From Hyphomicrobium_A sp965243865 (GTDB lineage Bacteria; Pseudomonadota; Alphaproteobacteria; Rhizobiales; Hyphomicrobiaceae), in the NCBI RefSeq assembly GCF_965243865.1, contig NZ_OZ251603.1, positions 1,798,001-1,862,000 of the forward strand: DNA of 64,000 nt. Direction: 5' to 3'. Positions 26,322 to 35,536 of the stretch are shown piece by piece. Both the position numbers and the translations under genes were made by a program. Below the pieces are notes generated by a model. The model was not told the DNA's origin. It searched no databases and saw only the letters and a program-made list of their open reading frames with translations. Each line of letters opens with the position of its first letter. The first letter of the stretch is position 1.

Positions 26322-27530
26322 GTGGCCGAGAAGCGCCCGACCATACTGCAGATCATCCCGGAGCTCGATACCGGCGGAGCGGAGCTTTCCACCATCGAGA
26401 TTGCCGACGCCGTGCACGCGGCCGGCGGCCATTGCATAGTCCTGACGGAAGGTGGTCGCCTCGTTCAGCGCCTGCGCGACACCGGCGCCGAGGTGCACTT
26501 CTTCTCGGCCGCCACCAAGAACCCGATCCACATGCTGTGGAACGCGCACCGCATCGCAAACATCGTGCGCCGTCAGAGTGTCTCGCTCATCCACGCGCGC
26601 AGCCGAGCGCCCGCCTGGAGTGCGCTGATCGCCGCCAGGCGCACCGGCGTTCCCTTCGTCACGACCTATCACGGCGCCTACGCTGAAAAATCCGAGCTCA
26701 AGCGCAAGTACAACAGCATCATGGCGCGCGGCGACATCGTCATCGCCAATTCGAATTACACCGCCGACCTCGTCCGCATGCGCTACGGCACGCCGCGCTC
26801 AAAGCTGCGTGTGATCTATCGCGGCGTTGATGGCCGTCTGTTCGATCCAGTGAATGTCGCCGCGGCCCGCGTCGAGGCCGTCCGCCGCCGCTGGGGCGTC
26901 GAAGATAAGCAGCGCGTTGTGCTGCACGCCGCTCGACTGACACCATGGAAAGGTCAGCGCTACGTCATCGAGGCAGCTCAGATCCTGAAGCAGCGCGGCA
27001 TCGGCGATGAGGTCGTCTTCATCCTTGCGGGCGACGCCCAGCGTCGCGGCGCCTACCAGGCAGCCCTCGTGCAGCAGATCGAAGCCGCCGGCCTCGAAGG
27101 CCGCGTGCGCCTCGTCGGCCACGAGGACGACATGGCCGCCGCCTTCCGCGCCGCCCACATCGCGGTCGTCGCCTCCATTGAGCCGGAAGCCTTCGGCCGC
27201 GCCGCCACTGAAGCGCAAGTAATGTCGACGCCGGTCATCGCTACAGACATTGGCGCACCGCCCGAAACGGTGCTCGGCCGTCCCGGCGTTCCGGCAACGC
27301 GCGCCACTGGCTGGCTTGTCCCGCCCGAGGATGCAAGCTGCATCGCCAATGCTCTCGCTGAAGCGTTCGCTATGTCCGACACTGACTTGACACGCATGGG
27401 AGAGCGCGCACGCGAGCACGTGCTGAGATCATTCTCGCTGCGGCAGATGAAGCAACAGACGCTTCAGGTCTACGACGAATTGCTCGGCACCACGCTGGCC
27501 GACCGCCCCGAGCCTAAGAGCCCGAGCTGA
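26322..27530 (+). CDS. Glycosyltransferase family 4
   Basis: 402 residues from a GTG at 26322 with GGAGG eight bases upstream. GT-B fold: the N-terminal acceptor domain has PELDTGGAELSTIEIA, and the C-terminal donor domain has LHAARLTPWKGQ and EPEAFGRAATEAQVMSTPVIA, the EX7E-type region. It probably adds a sugar to a lipid-linked or LPS acceptor at the inner membrane face. Relatives sit in lipopolysaccharide or exopolysaccharide synthesis; galE and galU are a few kb away. Its end overlaps speE by 17 bases (convergent). Confidence 0.9.
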   Translation: MAEKRPTILQIIPELDTGGAELSTIEIADAVHAAGGHCIVLTEGGRLVQRLRDTGAEVHFFSAATKNPIHMLWNAHRIANIVRRQSVSLIHARSRAPAWSALIAARRTGVPFVTTYHGAYAEKSELKRKYNSIMARGDIVIANSNYTADLVRMRYGTPRSKLRVIYRGVDGRLFDPVNVAAARVEAVRRRWGVEDKQRVVLHAARLTPWKGQRYVIEAAQILKQRGIGDEVVFILAGDAQRRGAYQAALVQQIEAAGLEGRVRLVGHEDDMAAAFRAAHIAVVASIEPEAFGRAATEAQVMSTPVIATDIGAPPETVLGRPGVPATRATGWLVPPEDASCIANALAEAFAMSDTDLTRMGERAREHVLRSFSLRQMKQQTLQVYDELLGTTLADRPEPKSPS

Positions 27531-28437
27531 TCCGGCCCGGCTTGGCGCGCACGCCACCTGCCCGGTCCCCTCGTCCGTCCGTAACCGCGCCGTGCACCAC
27601 GGTTTCAATGTAACGCGGCAGCGCGAACGAAGCATTGTGCACCGCCGGCGTCCAATACCTTGTTGCGATCCCGCGCTTGGCCTGGCGCTTCGTCAGCTTC
27701 TTCACCGTGATGTCGAGGTGATCGTCTTCGTCCGACGCCCAGTTGAGCGCGAACGGGCCGCCGAAATAGCACGGCTGCGTGCACAGATATGGCGCCACAT
27801 GATTGAACAGCGTCGCGAACGAACGCGTCGTGTCGCGCAAATGATCGGGGAACAGGAACGGCAAACCGTTCTGCGTAACTAAGATGCCGTCTTCCTTCAG
27901 CGCATGCTTGCAGGCAGCAAAGAATTCCGGTGTGTGCAGCACCGTCGACGGTCCGATCGGCTCCGATGAATCGACGATGATGGCATCGAAGCGCTCTTCC
28001 GTTTCAGCAACGAACTTCCTTCCATCGGCAATGACCACCACGGTGCGTTCATCATCGAATGTGGTGCCCGGGATCTCCGGGTAGTACTTCAGCGCTGTGT
28101 CGATCACTTCTCGGTCGATTTCGCACAGGAACGCCCGTTCGACCGACGGATGCTTCAGCACTTCGCGCAGCACGCCACCGTCGCCGCCGCCCACCACCAG
28201 CACCTGCCGCGGCTTGTCGAGCGCCATCAGCGGAACATGCGCCATCATCTCGTGATAGATGAACTCGTCCGAAGTCGTCAGCTGACACACGCCATCGAGC
28301 ATCAGCACCGTGCCCCAGGTGCGATTCTTGAAGATGACCAGATGCTGGTGCTCGGTTTTCACCTCATGCAGCACCTCGTCCGCGGCAAGGCGCACGCGCC
28401 AATGGGGATGAAACGTCTCCTCGATCCAGCGATCCAT
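27514..28437 (-). CDS. speE: Polyamine aminopropyltransferase (spermidine synthase)
   Basis: 307 residues. Putrescine is aminopropylated with decarboxylated SAM to spermidine. The SAM-binding motif is VVGGGDGGVLRE (~81-92); the N-terminal beta-hairpin domain has TTSDEFIYHEMMAH. The catalytic segment reads DSSEPIGP (156-163) where E. coli has DCTDPIGP, so the second Asp is a Glu (E159). The C-terminus carries a ~25-residue basic tail. The ORF overlaps the GT4 gene end. No speD is in the window. Confidence 0.9.
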   Translation of the reverse strand: MDRWIEETFHPHWRVRLAADEVLHEVKTEHQHLVIFKNRTWGTVLMLDGVCQLTTSDEFIYHEMMAHVPLMALDKPRQVLVVGGGDGGVLREVLKHPSVERAFLCEIDREVIDTALKYYPEIPGTTFDDERTVVVIADGRKFVAETEERFDAIIVDSSEPIGPSTVLHTPEFFAACKHALKEDGILVTQNGLPFLFPDHLRDTTRSFATLFNHVAPYLCTQPCYFGGPFALNWASDEDDHLDITVKKLTKRQAKRGIATRYWTPAVHNASFALPRYIETVVHGAVTDGRGDRAGGVRAKPGRISSGS

Positions 28438-28525
28438 TTAGCCTCCTCAGCAGCAGCACACGGCGATGCCGCCGACCCAGAGGGAATACCACGCCGGACA
28501 GACTTTTTTCTACACGTGCCGCGCG

Positions 28526-29818
28526 CTATTTGCCTGCTTGCGCCGTATTGGTGCGCAGATGCTTGAGCACCGCCTCGGTCGGCCAGCAGTCGATCTTCAA
28601 TCCATTCTTCTTCTGGTAGATGCCGACCTGCCGACGGGTATTCGAACCGATCTTGCCGTCGATCTTATCCATCGGATATCCGTTCTTTTCCAAGAGCGCC
28701 TGGATCTCCCGCACCTGCGCCGTGCGCGGTTGCGCCACCTTCGCCGCCGGCACGTGGAATCCGCCAGCCCCGGCAATGCGGTCGGCCAGGTCGCCGACGA
28801 ACAGCGCATAAAGGTCCGACGTGTTGTAAAGCCGGATGACCTTGAAATTCTCCGTCACCAGGAACGCCGGCCCGTACGCACCGGACGGCATCATCAGATA
28901 GGCGCGGGTATCGTTGTCCGCCGCGGTGAATGGCTTGTTGCCCGTGCGCGTGAAGCCGAGCTTGCGCCATTCGCCGATCGTGCGCTCTCCCGGCGGTCCC
29001 TCGAGCGAGCAATCGCCGCCCTCCGGCATGTGCGCCTCATAGCCCCACTTGAGGCCGCGCACCCAGCCCTTGTTCGCGAGCTGCCGCGAAGCTGAGGCGA
29101 GCGCATCCGGGACGCTGGTGAAGATGTCGACCTTGCCGTCACCGTCGCCGTCTTCCAGATGCTGGAAGTACTCGGTCGGCATGAATTGCGTCAGGCCCAC
29201 GGCGCCGGCCCATGATGCACGCATCTTCGAGCGCGGCACGCCCGACTGCAGCATCTTCAGCGCCGCCAGCAATTCCAGCTTGAACTCATCCTTGCGCCTA
29301 CCGGTGAACGCCTGCGTCGCGATCACCTGGATCGCATCGTGCGGCAGCTTATGCGTACCGTAAGCGGTCTCGCGTCCCCAGATCGCCACCATGATATAGC
29401 GGTCGACACCGGTCTTCTTCTCAATGTTGATGATGTCCTTCTCGTGCTCCTTGAGGAACTTGCGTCCCTGCACGGCGAGCGTCGAAAGATACTTCGGGTT
29501 GAGGTATTCGAATGCCGACTTCGTAAACTCCGCCTGCCCCGCGCTGTCGTCGCGCTTGCGCCCCTCGATCACGAGGTCGGGCAGCGAATAGTCCGGCTTC
29601 AATCCTTTGAACGCCGCATCGAACGTTGCGCGCGATATGCCTTGTGCTTCCGCCTCCGGCCACAGACTCTGCAGGAAGTCCTGGAACGCATCGGCAGCCA
29701 CAGCAGGCGCGCTCATCGAGAGCGCCGCCATCAGCGCCAATGCAGCGGCGATCGAAGCCCTCCAACCCGGGCGCAAGCCTGCTCCGCACTTATCCGATGT
29801 AACGATGCCAAGCTGCAC
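28526..29818 (-). CDS. Lytic murein transglycosylase, MltB type, with peptidoglycan-binding domain
   Basis: About 430 residues from the GTG at 29818, which has GAGGAGG five bases upstream; a longer frame upstream runs into galE and is not supported. A signal peptide ends near APAVAA. The SLT_2 domain (~45-335) carries the catalytic Glu in AIWGRETAYGTH and ASWAGAVGLTQFMP. A C-terminal PG_binding_1 domain (~360-420) has VREIQALLEKNGYPMDKIDGKIG. It cleaves glycan strands in the periplasm to anhydro-muropeptides. It follows galE by 103 bases. Confidence 0.94.
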   Translation of the reverse strand: MQLGIVTSDKCGAGLRPGWRASIAAALALMAALSMSAPAVAADAFQDFLQSLWPEAEAQGISRATFDAAFKGLKPDYSLPDLVIEGRKRDDSAGQAEFTKSAFEYLNPKYLSTLAVQGRKFLKEHEKDIINIEKKTGVDRYIMVAIWGRETAYGTHKLPHDAIQVIATQAFTGRRKDEFKLELLAALKMLQSGVPRSKMRASWAGAVGLTQFMPTEYFQHLEDGDGDGKVDIFTSVPDALASASRQLANKGWVRGLKWGYEAHMPEGGDCSLEGPPGERTIGEWRKLGFTRTGNKPFTAADNDTRAYLMMPSGAYGPAFLVTENFKVIRLYNTSDLYALFVGDLADRIAGAGGFHVPAAKVAQPRTAQVREIQALLEKNGYPMDKIDGKIGSNTRRQVGIYQKKNGLKIDCWPTEAVLKHLRTNTAQAGK

Positions 29819-29921
29819 TTGGACCTCCTCAATACTGATCGCGCGCGCTTCTCGCACGCTCGTCACCCTGATTTCCGGGCGGATTTGCGGCCCCGTATCG
29901 CTAACCGGGCCACCGGAAACG

Positions 29922-30914
29922 CTAGCTGGCGTCCTTGAACTGCTGCAGATGCGTTTCCCAGGCGAGAGCCTGCACGGTGATGGTTTCCAAATTGTCGAAC
30001 TCAGGCCGCCATCCAAGGCGCATCCTGATTTTATCGGACGCCGCAACGATCGCCGCAGGATCACCCGGGCGCCGCTGTGACATCCGCACCTCGAAATCCG
30101 CGCCCGAGGTGCGCTTCACCGCATCGATCACCTGCAGCACCGAGAAGCCGCGCGAGTAACCGCAATTGAATACATCCGACTCTCCGCCCGCCCGCAGATG
30201 GCGCAACGCCGCCATATGCGCCCTGACGAGATCGGTGACGTGAATATAATCGCGGATGCAGGTTCCGTCCGGCGTCTCATAGTCGATGCCAAACACCTCC
30301 ATATAAGGGCGCTTGCCCAGCGCTGCCTCGCTTGCCACTTTGATCAAATGCGTTGCCTGCGGCGTCGACTGCCCCGCGCGACCCTTTGGATCAGCACCAG
30401 CAACGTTGAAATAACGCAGCGCAACATAACGGAACTTATGCGCCCGCGCCGTATCGGCCAGCATGATTTCCGTCATCAGCTTCGATGATCCGTACGGCGA
30501 CATTGGCGCCAGCGCGGCATCCTCGCGCACCGGGATTTCCTTCGGCATGCCATAAACGGCTGCTGTGGATGAGAAGATGAAATTCTCGATTCCCATCTCG
30601 ACGGCGACCTCCATGAGGGCGCGCGACTTCACGGTGTTGTTGTGATAGTAACCCAACGGATCGACGACCGATTCCGGCACCACGATCGAGCCGGCGAAAT
30701 GTATGATCGACTTGATGCCATGCTTACGCACAATGCTGCGAACGAGCTCCTGATCGCCCACATCCCCGACGACCAGCGTCGCGTTTTCTGGGACCGCCCA
30801 TCGGAAGCCCGTCGACAGGTTGTCGAGAACGACGACATTCTCCCCATTGTCGAGAAGTTCGAGAACCATATGGCTGCCAATGTACCCGGCACCGCCGGTA
30901 ACGAGGATGGTCAT
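29922..30914 (-). CDS. galE: UDP-glucose 4-epimerase
   Basis: 330 residues. Interconverts UDP-glucose and UDP-galactose with bound NAD. Rossmann GGAGYIGSH at ~7-15, catalytic SSTAAVYG and YGSSK motif at ~147-151, and FNVAGADPKGRAGQ. The partner galU lies divergent across 191 bases, so both supply UDP-sugars for envelope polysaccharides and LPS. Confidence 0.95.
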   Translation of the reverse strand: MTILVTGGAGYIGSHMVLELLDNGENVVVLDNLSTGFRWAVPENATLVVGDVGDQELVRSIVRKHGIKSIIHFAGSIVVPESVVDPLGYYHNNTVKSRALMEVAVEMGIENFIFSSTAAVYGMPKEIPVREDAALAPMSPYGSSKLMTEIMLADTARAHKFRYVALRYFNVAGADPKGRAGQSTPQATHLIKVASEAALGKRPYMEVFGIDYETPDGTCIRDYIHVTDLVRAHMAALRHLRAGGESDVFNCGYSRGFSVLQVIDAVKRTSGADFEVRMSQRRPGDPAAIVAASDKIRMRLGWRPEFDNLETITVQALAWETHLQQFKDAS

Positions 30915-31105
30915 CGGTCTTCTTGGCCCTCTGAATCCTGGATCGATTTGGAACTGATCTTACCACTGCGAGACTTTAACCACGCACTGATTTAACGATA
31001 CGGCCTGATCCCGGCATCTGTTCACATTCGAGCGCTACTTATTCAAGTTCCGCACCAAGCCCACCTCGCCCCCCACGTTAACATCCTAAAGACCCGGAGT
31101 TCCCC

Positions 31106-31984
31106 ATGCCCGCCACCAAAACGCGCATCCGCAAAGCCGTATTCCCCGTGGCAGGCCTCGGAACCCGCTTCCTGCCCGCCACCAAGGCAATCCCCAAGGA
31201 GATGCTGACCGTCGTCGATCGCCCGGTGATCCAGCACGTCGTCGATGAGGCGCGCGCCGCCGGCATCGAGCATTTCGTCTTCGTGACAGGCCGCAACAAG
31301 CCTTCGATCGAGGAGCACTTCGATCACGCCCCCGAGCTCGAGACGACGCTGAAGGAGCGCGGCAAGACCAAGGAACTCGACGAGCTTCTGAAGGATCTGC
31401 CCGAAGCTGGACGCACCAGCTTCACGCGCCAGCAGGCCCCGCTGGGGCTCGGCCACGCCGTATGGTGCGCGCGCGATATCGTCGGCGATGAACCCTTCGC
31501 ATTGTTGCTGCCGGACATGCTCCACCACGGCAAACCTTGCCTCGCGGAGATGATTGCCGCTTACGAAGAGCACGGCGGCAATCACATTGCCGTATCGCCG
31601 GTGCCCGAAAGCGAAACGCATCAGTACGGCATCGTCGGCGTCGAAGATCGCGACGCCAAGGTCTCACGCATCACGCAGATGGTCGAGAAACCCAAGCAGG
31701 GCACCGCACCCTCCAACCTGCACATCACCGGCCGCTACATTCTCCAGCCGGAGATTTTCGACATCCTCGCAACCCAGGAGCGCGGCGCCGGCGGCGAGAT
31801 TCAGCTGACCGATGCCATGCTCGCCATGCAGAAGGCCGGCAAGCCCTACCACGCCGTACGCTTCGACGGCACCATCTACGACACCGGCACCAAGATCGGA
31901 TTCCTGCTCGCCAACATCGCCTACGGCTTGGAGCGGCCCGATCTCGCCCCCGCCCTCAAAGCCGGCATAGGCAAACTCGTCTAA
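31106..31984 (+). CDS. galU: UTP-glucose-1-phosphate uridylyltransferase
   Basis: 292 residues. Makes UDP-glucose from UTP and glucose-1-phosphate. The N-terminal nucleotide-binding signature is FPVAGLGTRFLPATKAIPKEM (residues ~13-33, given in part) with VEKP and a sugar-phosphate site later (TGRYIL). CCGGAG lies before the ATG. It is followed by a REP-like repeat rather than another gene. Confidence 0.96.
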   Translation: MPATKTRIRKAVFPVAGLGTRFLPATKAIPKEMLTVVDRPVIQHVVDEARAAGIEHFVFVTGRNKPSIEEHFDHAPELETTLKERGKTKELDELLKDLPEAGRTSFTRQQAPLGLGHAVWCARDIVGDEPFALLLPDMLHHGKPCLAEMIAAYEEHGGNHIAVSPVPESETHQYGIVGVEDRDAKVSRITQMVEKPKQGTAPSNLHITGRYILQPEIFDILATQERGAGGEIQLTDAMLAMQKAGKPYHAVRFDGTIYDTGTKIGFLLANIAYGLERPDLAPALKAGIGKLV

Positions 31985-32011
31985 TCACGACCGAAGGCCG
32001 CAAGACCCAAC

Positions 32012-32096
32012 TGTCATCCTCGGGCTAGTCCCGAGGATCCAGTCGAGCCCGGGGCGGACTGCGCGATGCATCCTCGGCATAACGCCGAGGACGACA
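32012..32096. repeat. REP/BIME-like paired-palindrome repeat
   Basis: Two hairpins of related sequence: ATCCTCGGG (32016-32024) with CCCGAGGAT (32030-32038), and TCCTCGGC (32071-32078) with GCCGAGGA (32084-32091). Outer ends are TGTCATCC and GGACGACA, nearly inverted. The form, CCTCGG arms and intergenic position after galU match the dispersed extragenic palindromes of Rhizobiales genomes. Either hairpin could also help end galU transcripts. Confidence 0.65.
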
Positions 32097-32230
32097 AAGC
32101 TGCGAGACAAAAGGCACCACTTCGCCGCGAAGCGGCAAGGCGCCAAGGGCGCCCGGCGCCAGCGCCGGATTTCAGCCTGCGCGACGCTCGCCGCACACTA
32201 AGCTTCCCTCAGCTAGCGTCACCCAAAAAA

Positions 32231-34009
32231 CTAGTGCCTCAACCGCACGCCGGCTTGCACGATCTCGGCCGTGTAGCTGCTCTGAGCCTGCGAGCTTTGG
32301 AAGTCGATGTGCTGATAGCGCGCAAACAGCACCGACCACGAGTTCGCGTAATACTCTGTCCCCACCGCCGCGGTGAACTGCTCTTCGTTGTAGTCGGTGT
32401 TGATGAAGTTACGCGTCATGTACCCGACGCCCGCATTGCCGACGAGATAGCGCGTGAAGCTATGCCGCGCTTCAAGCCCGTAATTGCGTTCCATCACGCC
32501 CGGCGAATACGCCGTCGTGGTCTCCGCCACATCGCTCGTCGCCGTAAATGACAGAACCGTCAACGGCGTCACCGCCCAGGCAAGATCGGCATCGATCAGC
32601 AGCCCATCGACCGCCGGCAGCAAATGATTGTCGATCTGCTGATGCGCGTAGCCGAGGCTGATCGTGCCGCGCAGCACCTGGCTGACATCGCCGAATGAAA
32701 CGCCGAAGCGATAGCGCTCTCCCGTCGAGCTGCGCAGGATTCCGTCAGAGAAAGTCGGGATCTTGTAATCGCGCTGGTTGAACGAAATATCCGCGAACGC
32801 GAACAGGTACGGCGAGAACTCCCACATCGGCCGCACCGCCTGCTCATACAGCATGTAGTCGCGATCCGAGTTGCTCTGCGTCTGATCATCGAACACGTTC
32901 GTACTGTATGACGTGTCGACGATGTTGCCGCGCAACTGCATCGTCAGCCGGTTGAACCGCTGGTTATAGGCGGCACGAGCGCGATCGACGGTGATGTTCG
33001 GCCGCGTGCCTGCCGATTCCGCGTTGATCGCCGAGCGGCTTTCCTGACCGTATTCACGCGCCAGAAAGCCCTGCAGGTTGCTGCGGCTGGTAATATCGAC
33101 TCGCCCCAATCCCTCGACGACATAGGCGCGGTCATCTTCCGACGAATACCGGTCATGGTAGCTGAGATCGCCGCTCGCGCGCAGCTCGACCGCATGCCGG
33201 CTCCAGTTGGACGCAAGCCGCGCCGCCGGCCGCACCTCCAGCGAACTGTCACCCAGCGCATTCGGCGAGGCGAACAAGTTGCTGTTGTAGTCGTAGTTTG
33301 CCTCGAGCGTCGTGAAGAGCAGAAAGCTGCCGATCTTGGTGCCGATCGGCGGATAGGGATCGAGCAGGAAGCCCTGGAAGTTGCTCGGGCTAAAAACTGG
33401 GTTCTGCTCGTTGGCTTGTAGCAGCAATGGATCAAAGCCCGCCGGCTCGCCCGCAAACGCCCGGATGTCCTCGGGCGATCGCAGATCGAACTCGGTGATC
33501 TCTGCCTGAACCTCGGCGGTTTCGCCGGGCCCATTGAGATCGATGATACCGTCCTGGACCGCCGCCTCCTCGATCACCGAAACCGGATCGCCATCCTGCG
33601 GAACTCTGACGCGGCGAGGCTGATCTTCCTCGCCTTCGCTCTCTGCCGCATCGTCATCAGCTAGCGTGGGCCTGAGGCCGCCGGCATCCTCCACGATGCC
33701 GTCCACACCCACGGGCTGCGGTGCCCGCGCCGTCTCGTTCGGCCCGAACGCGCCCGAATCAAACGCCCGGGCGTCCTCCTCGCCTGTCGAAGCGTCGTCC
33801 GGCAGCGTAGGGCGAAGGCGGGGAGCAGGCGGGCGGCTGGTGACAGTGGTCCGCCATCCCGGTGGATCGAGGATCTGCGCCGCCGCGGACCCGGCAAAAA
33901 CGCACGCAAACATAGCCCCAGCGCCAGCCAGTGCGGCGAGGACATGCACCAACCCGACGATCTTGCGGCCGCCAGCCAAAAGCGCTCCATGCGAAATATC
34001 ACTCGGCAC
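32231..34009 (-). CDS. Outer-membrane beta-barrel protein with acidic Pro-rich N-terminal region
   Basis: 592 residues from a GTG at 34009. A signal peptide ends near SAAAQ (~residue 45). Residues ~50-215 are a disordered acidic region with two copies of LRPTLxDD (~65-72 and ~112-119) and other repeats. Residues ~230-592 alternate polar and aromatic residues and end in an aromatic-poor RLRH, consistent with a 14- or 16-strand outer-membrane beta-barrel of the exopolysaccharide-associated BBP2-like type. Function unknown; the nearby galU, galE and kdsD suggest an envelope role. Confidence 0.75.
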   Translation of the reverse strand: MPSDISHGALLAGGRKIVGLVHVLAALAGAGAMFACVFAGSAAAQILDPPGWRTTVTSRPPAPRLRPTLPDDASTGEEDARAFDSGAFGPNETARAPQPVGVDGIVEDAGGLRPTLADDDAAESEGEEDQPRRVRVPQDGDPVSVIEEAAVQDGIIDLNGPGETAEVQAEITEFDLRSPEDIRAFAGEPAGFDPLLLQANEQNPVFSPSNFQGFLLDPYPPIGTKIGSFLLFTTLEANYDYNSNLFASPNALGDSSLEVRPAARLASNWSRHAVELRASGDLSYHDRYSSEDDRAYVVEGLGRVDITSRSNLQGFLAREYGQESRSAINAESAGTRPNITVDRARAAYNQRFNRLTMQLRGNIVDTSYSTNVFDDQTQSNSDRDYMLYEQAVRPMWEFSPYLFAFADISFNQRDYKIPTFSDGILRSSTGERYRFGVSFGDVSQVLRGTISLGYAHQQIDNHLLPAVDGLLIDADLAWAVTPLTVLSFTATSDVAETTTAYSPGVMERNYGLEARHSFTRYLVGNAGVGYMTRNFINTDYNEEQFTAAVGTEYYANSWSVLFARYQHIDFQSSQAQSSYTAEIVQAGVRLRH

Positions 34010-34172
34010 GCGAACGCTGTACGAATTGGAACGCTAGAGAGCGTTGGTTAATGCCCTGTTTAGGAAGCTGACGGGATCGGTGAACATCGGTTCAGTGCTG
34101 CTAGACAGGTCGCCGGAATTGTAAGAAACTGTTAACACTTAGGCGTCGCTGAAGGCATCGGGGGTAGGAGCC

Positions 34173-35198
34173 ATGACGACGGCCGAAGGGCCCTTGCGCA
34201 AAATCCGAGCTCTCGATGGCGGCAAAAAGCTGAGCCGGCTTCCCGTAGCTTCCGCACTGCGGACCCTCGATCTCGAATGCGAGGGGCTGAGCAGGCTGCG
34301 CGAAGCGTTGACTGGCCCGATGAGCCGTCCGTTTGGCGATGCCCTGCGCATCCTGCGCTCCGCGCGCGGCCGCGTAGTCGTCACCGGCATCGGCAAGAGT
34401 GGCCATGTCGGTCAGAAGATCGCCGCGACCTTCGCCTCGACCGGACGCCCGGCCTTCTTCGTCCACCCCACGGAAGCCTCGCACGGCGACCTCGGCATGA
34501 TCACCGCCGATGACGTCCTGCTCGCCCTGTCGTGGTCCGGCGAGACGGTCGAGCTGAAACCGCTCATAACCTATTCCCGGCGCTACAATGTGCCGCTGAT
34601 CGCCATCACCTCGCGATCCGAATCTGCCCTCGGCCAGCACTCCGACGTCGTGCTCGAGCTTCCCCGCTCAAAGGAAGCGTGCCCGCACGGCCTCGCCCCG
34701 ACCACGTCCACCACCATGCAGCTCGCCTTGGGCGACTGCCTCGCCATGGCACTGCTGGAAGCCAAGGGCTTCACGCCCGAGGAATTCAAAGCCTTCCACC
34801 CAGGCGGCTCTCTTGGCGCTAGCCTCAAGTACGTATCCGACGTGATGCACTCGGGCGATCGCATGCCGCTGGCACGCGACACCGACGAAATGAGCGCCGC
34901 GCTCGTCACCATGACGCAGAAAAGCCTCGGCTGCCTCGGCATCATCAATTCCAAAGGCAAGCTTATCGGCATCGTCACCGACGGCGACTTGCGCCGTCAT
35001 ATGGGCCAGGAACTCGTCACCCGCCGCACCGTCGACATCATGACGCGCGCACCCAAGACGGTGAAGCCTGGCATGCTGGCATCCGCGGCGCTGGAGATGA
35101 TCAACGCGTCCCGCATCACCGCGCTGTTCGTGGTCGACCGCGGCAAACCCGTCGGCATCGTGCACGTGCACGACCTCCTCCGCGCCGGTATCGCCTAG
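34173..35198 (+). CDS. kdsD: Arabinose-5-phosphate isomerase, SIS plus two CBS domains
   Basis: 341 residues. Converts ribulose-5-phosphate to arabinose-5-phosphate, the first step to Kdo of LPS. SIS domain ~45-190 with VVVTGIGKSGHVGQKIA and ALSWSGETVELK; then FHPGGSLGASL and two CBS domains (~205-335), a match in length and order to KdsD/KpsF. It is the first gene of a plus-strand unit next to the beta-barrel gene on the opposite strand. Confidence 0.93.
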   Translation: MTTAEGPLRKIRALDGGKKLSRLPVASALRTLDLECEGLSRLREALTGPMSRPFGDALRILRSARGRVVVTGIGKSGHVGQKIAATFASTGRPAFFVHPTEASHGDLGMITADDVLLALSWSGETVELKPLITYSRRYNVPLIAITSRSESALGQHSDVVLELPRSKEACPHGLAPTTSTTMQLALGDCLAMALLEAKGFTPEEFKAFHPGGSLGASLKYVSDVMHSGDRMPLARDTDEMSAALVTMTQKSLGCLGIINSKGKLIGIVTDGDLRRHMGQELVTRRTVDIMTRAPKTVKPGMLASAALEMINASRITALFVVDRGKPVGIVHVHDLLRAGIA

Positions 35199-35236
35199 AC
35201 CATTTTTCAGCGATCGGAGCGCGAGACGCTTGAAGC

Positions 35237-35536
35237 CTATTTAGGCTTCAGACGGTCTTTCCAATATTGTGGTCGTCGATGCAGATGGGCGACCGCGACG
35301 ATGAATATCTCGTCCTCTCGAAGCTGATAGATGATCCCGTAGGGAAATCGTCTCAACTGCAGTCGGCGAACGCGCTTGCCCACGTTGGGCCATGCGTTGG
35401 GAAATTCGAGCAATCGCTCTACTGCCGAATTGAACTCGACGAGAAACTCGATAGCGAGGCCGGTCTTTTCAGCTTCATACCAAGCCGCTGCGTCGCCAAT
35501 CTCCGAAACGGCTGACGGATCATATGTCAGCCTCAT
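35237..35536 (-). CDS. RelE/ParE family toxin
   Basis: 99 residues, typical ParE size. Visible features: an alpha/beta RelE-like pattern with FPYGIIYQLREDEIFIVAVAHLHRRPQYW, which has the conserved Tyr and terminal His/Arg/Tyr region. ParE-type toxins act on DNA gyrase, RelE on ribosomes; which applies here cannot be told. The start codon overlaps the antitoxin stop (ATGA at 35533-35536), so translation is coupled. Confidence 0.9.
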   Translation of the reverse strand: MRLTYDPSAVSEIGDAAAWYEAEKTGLAIEFLVEFNSAVERLLEFPNAWPNVGKRVRRLQLRRFPYGIIYQLREDEIFIVAVAHLHRRPQYWKDRLKPK

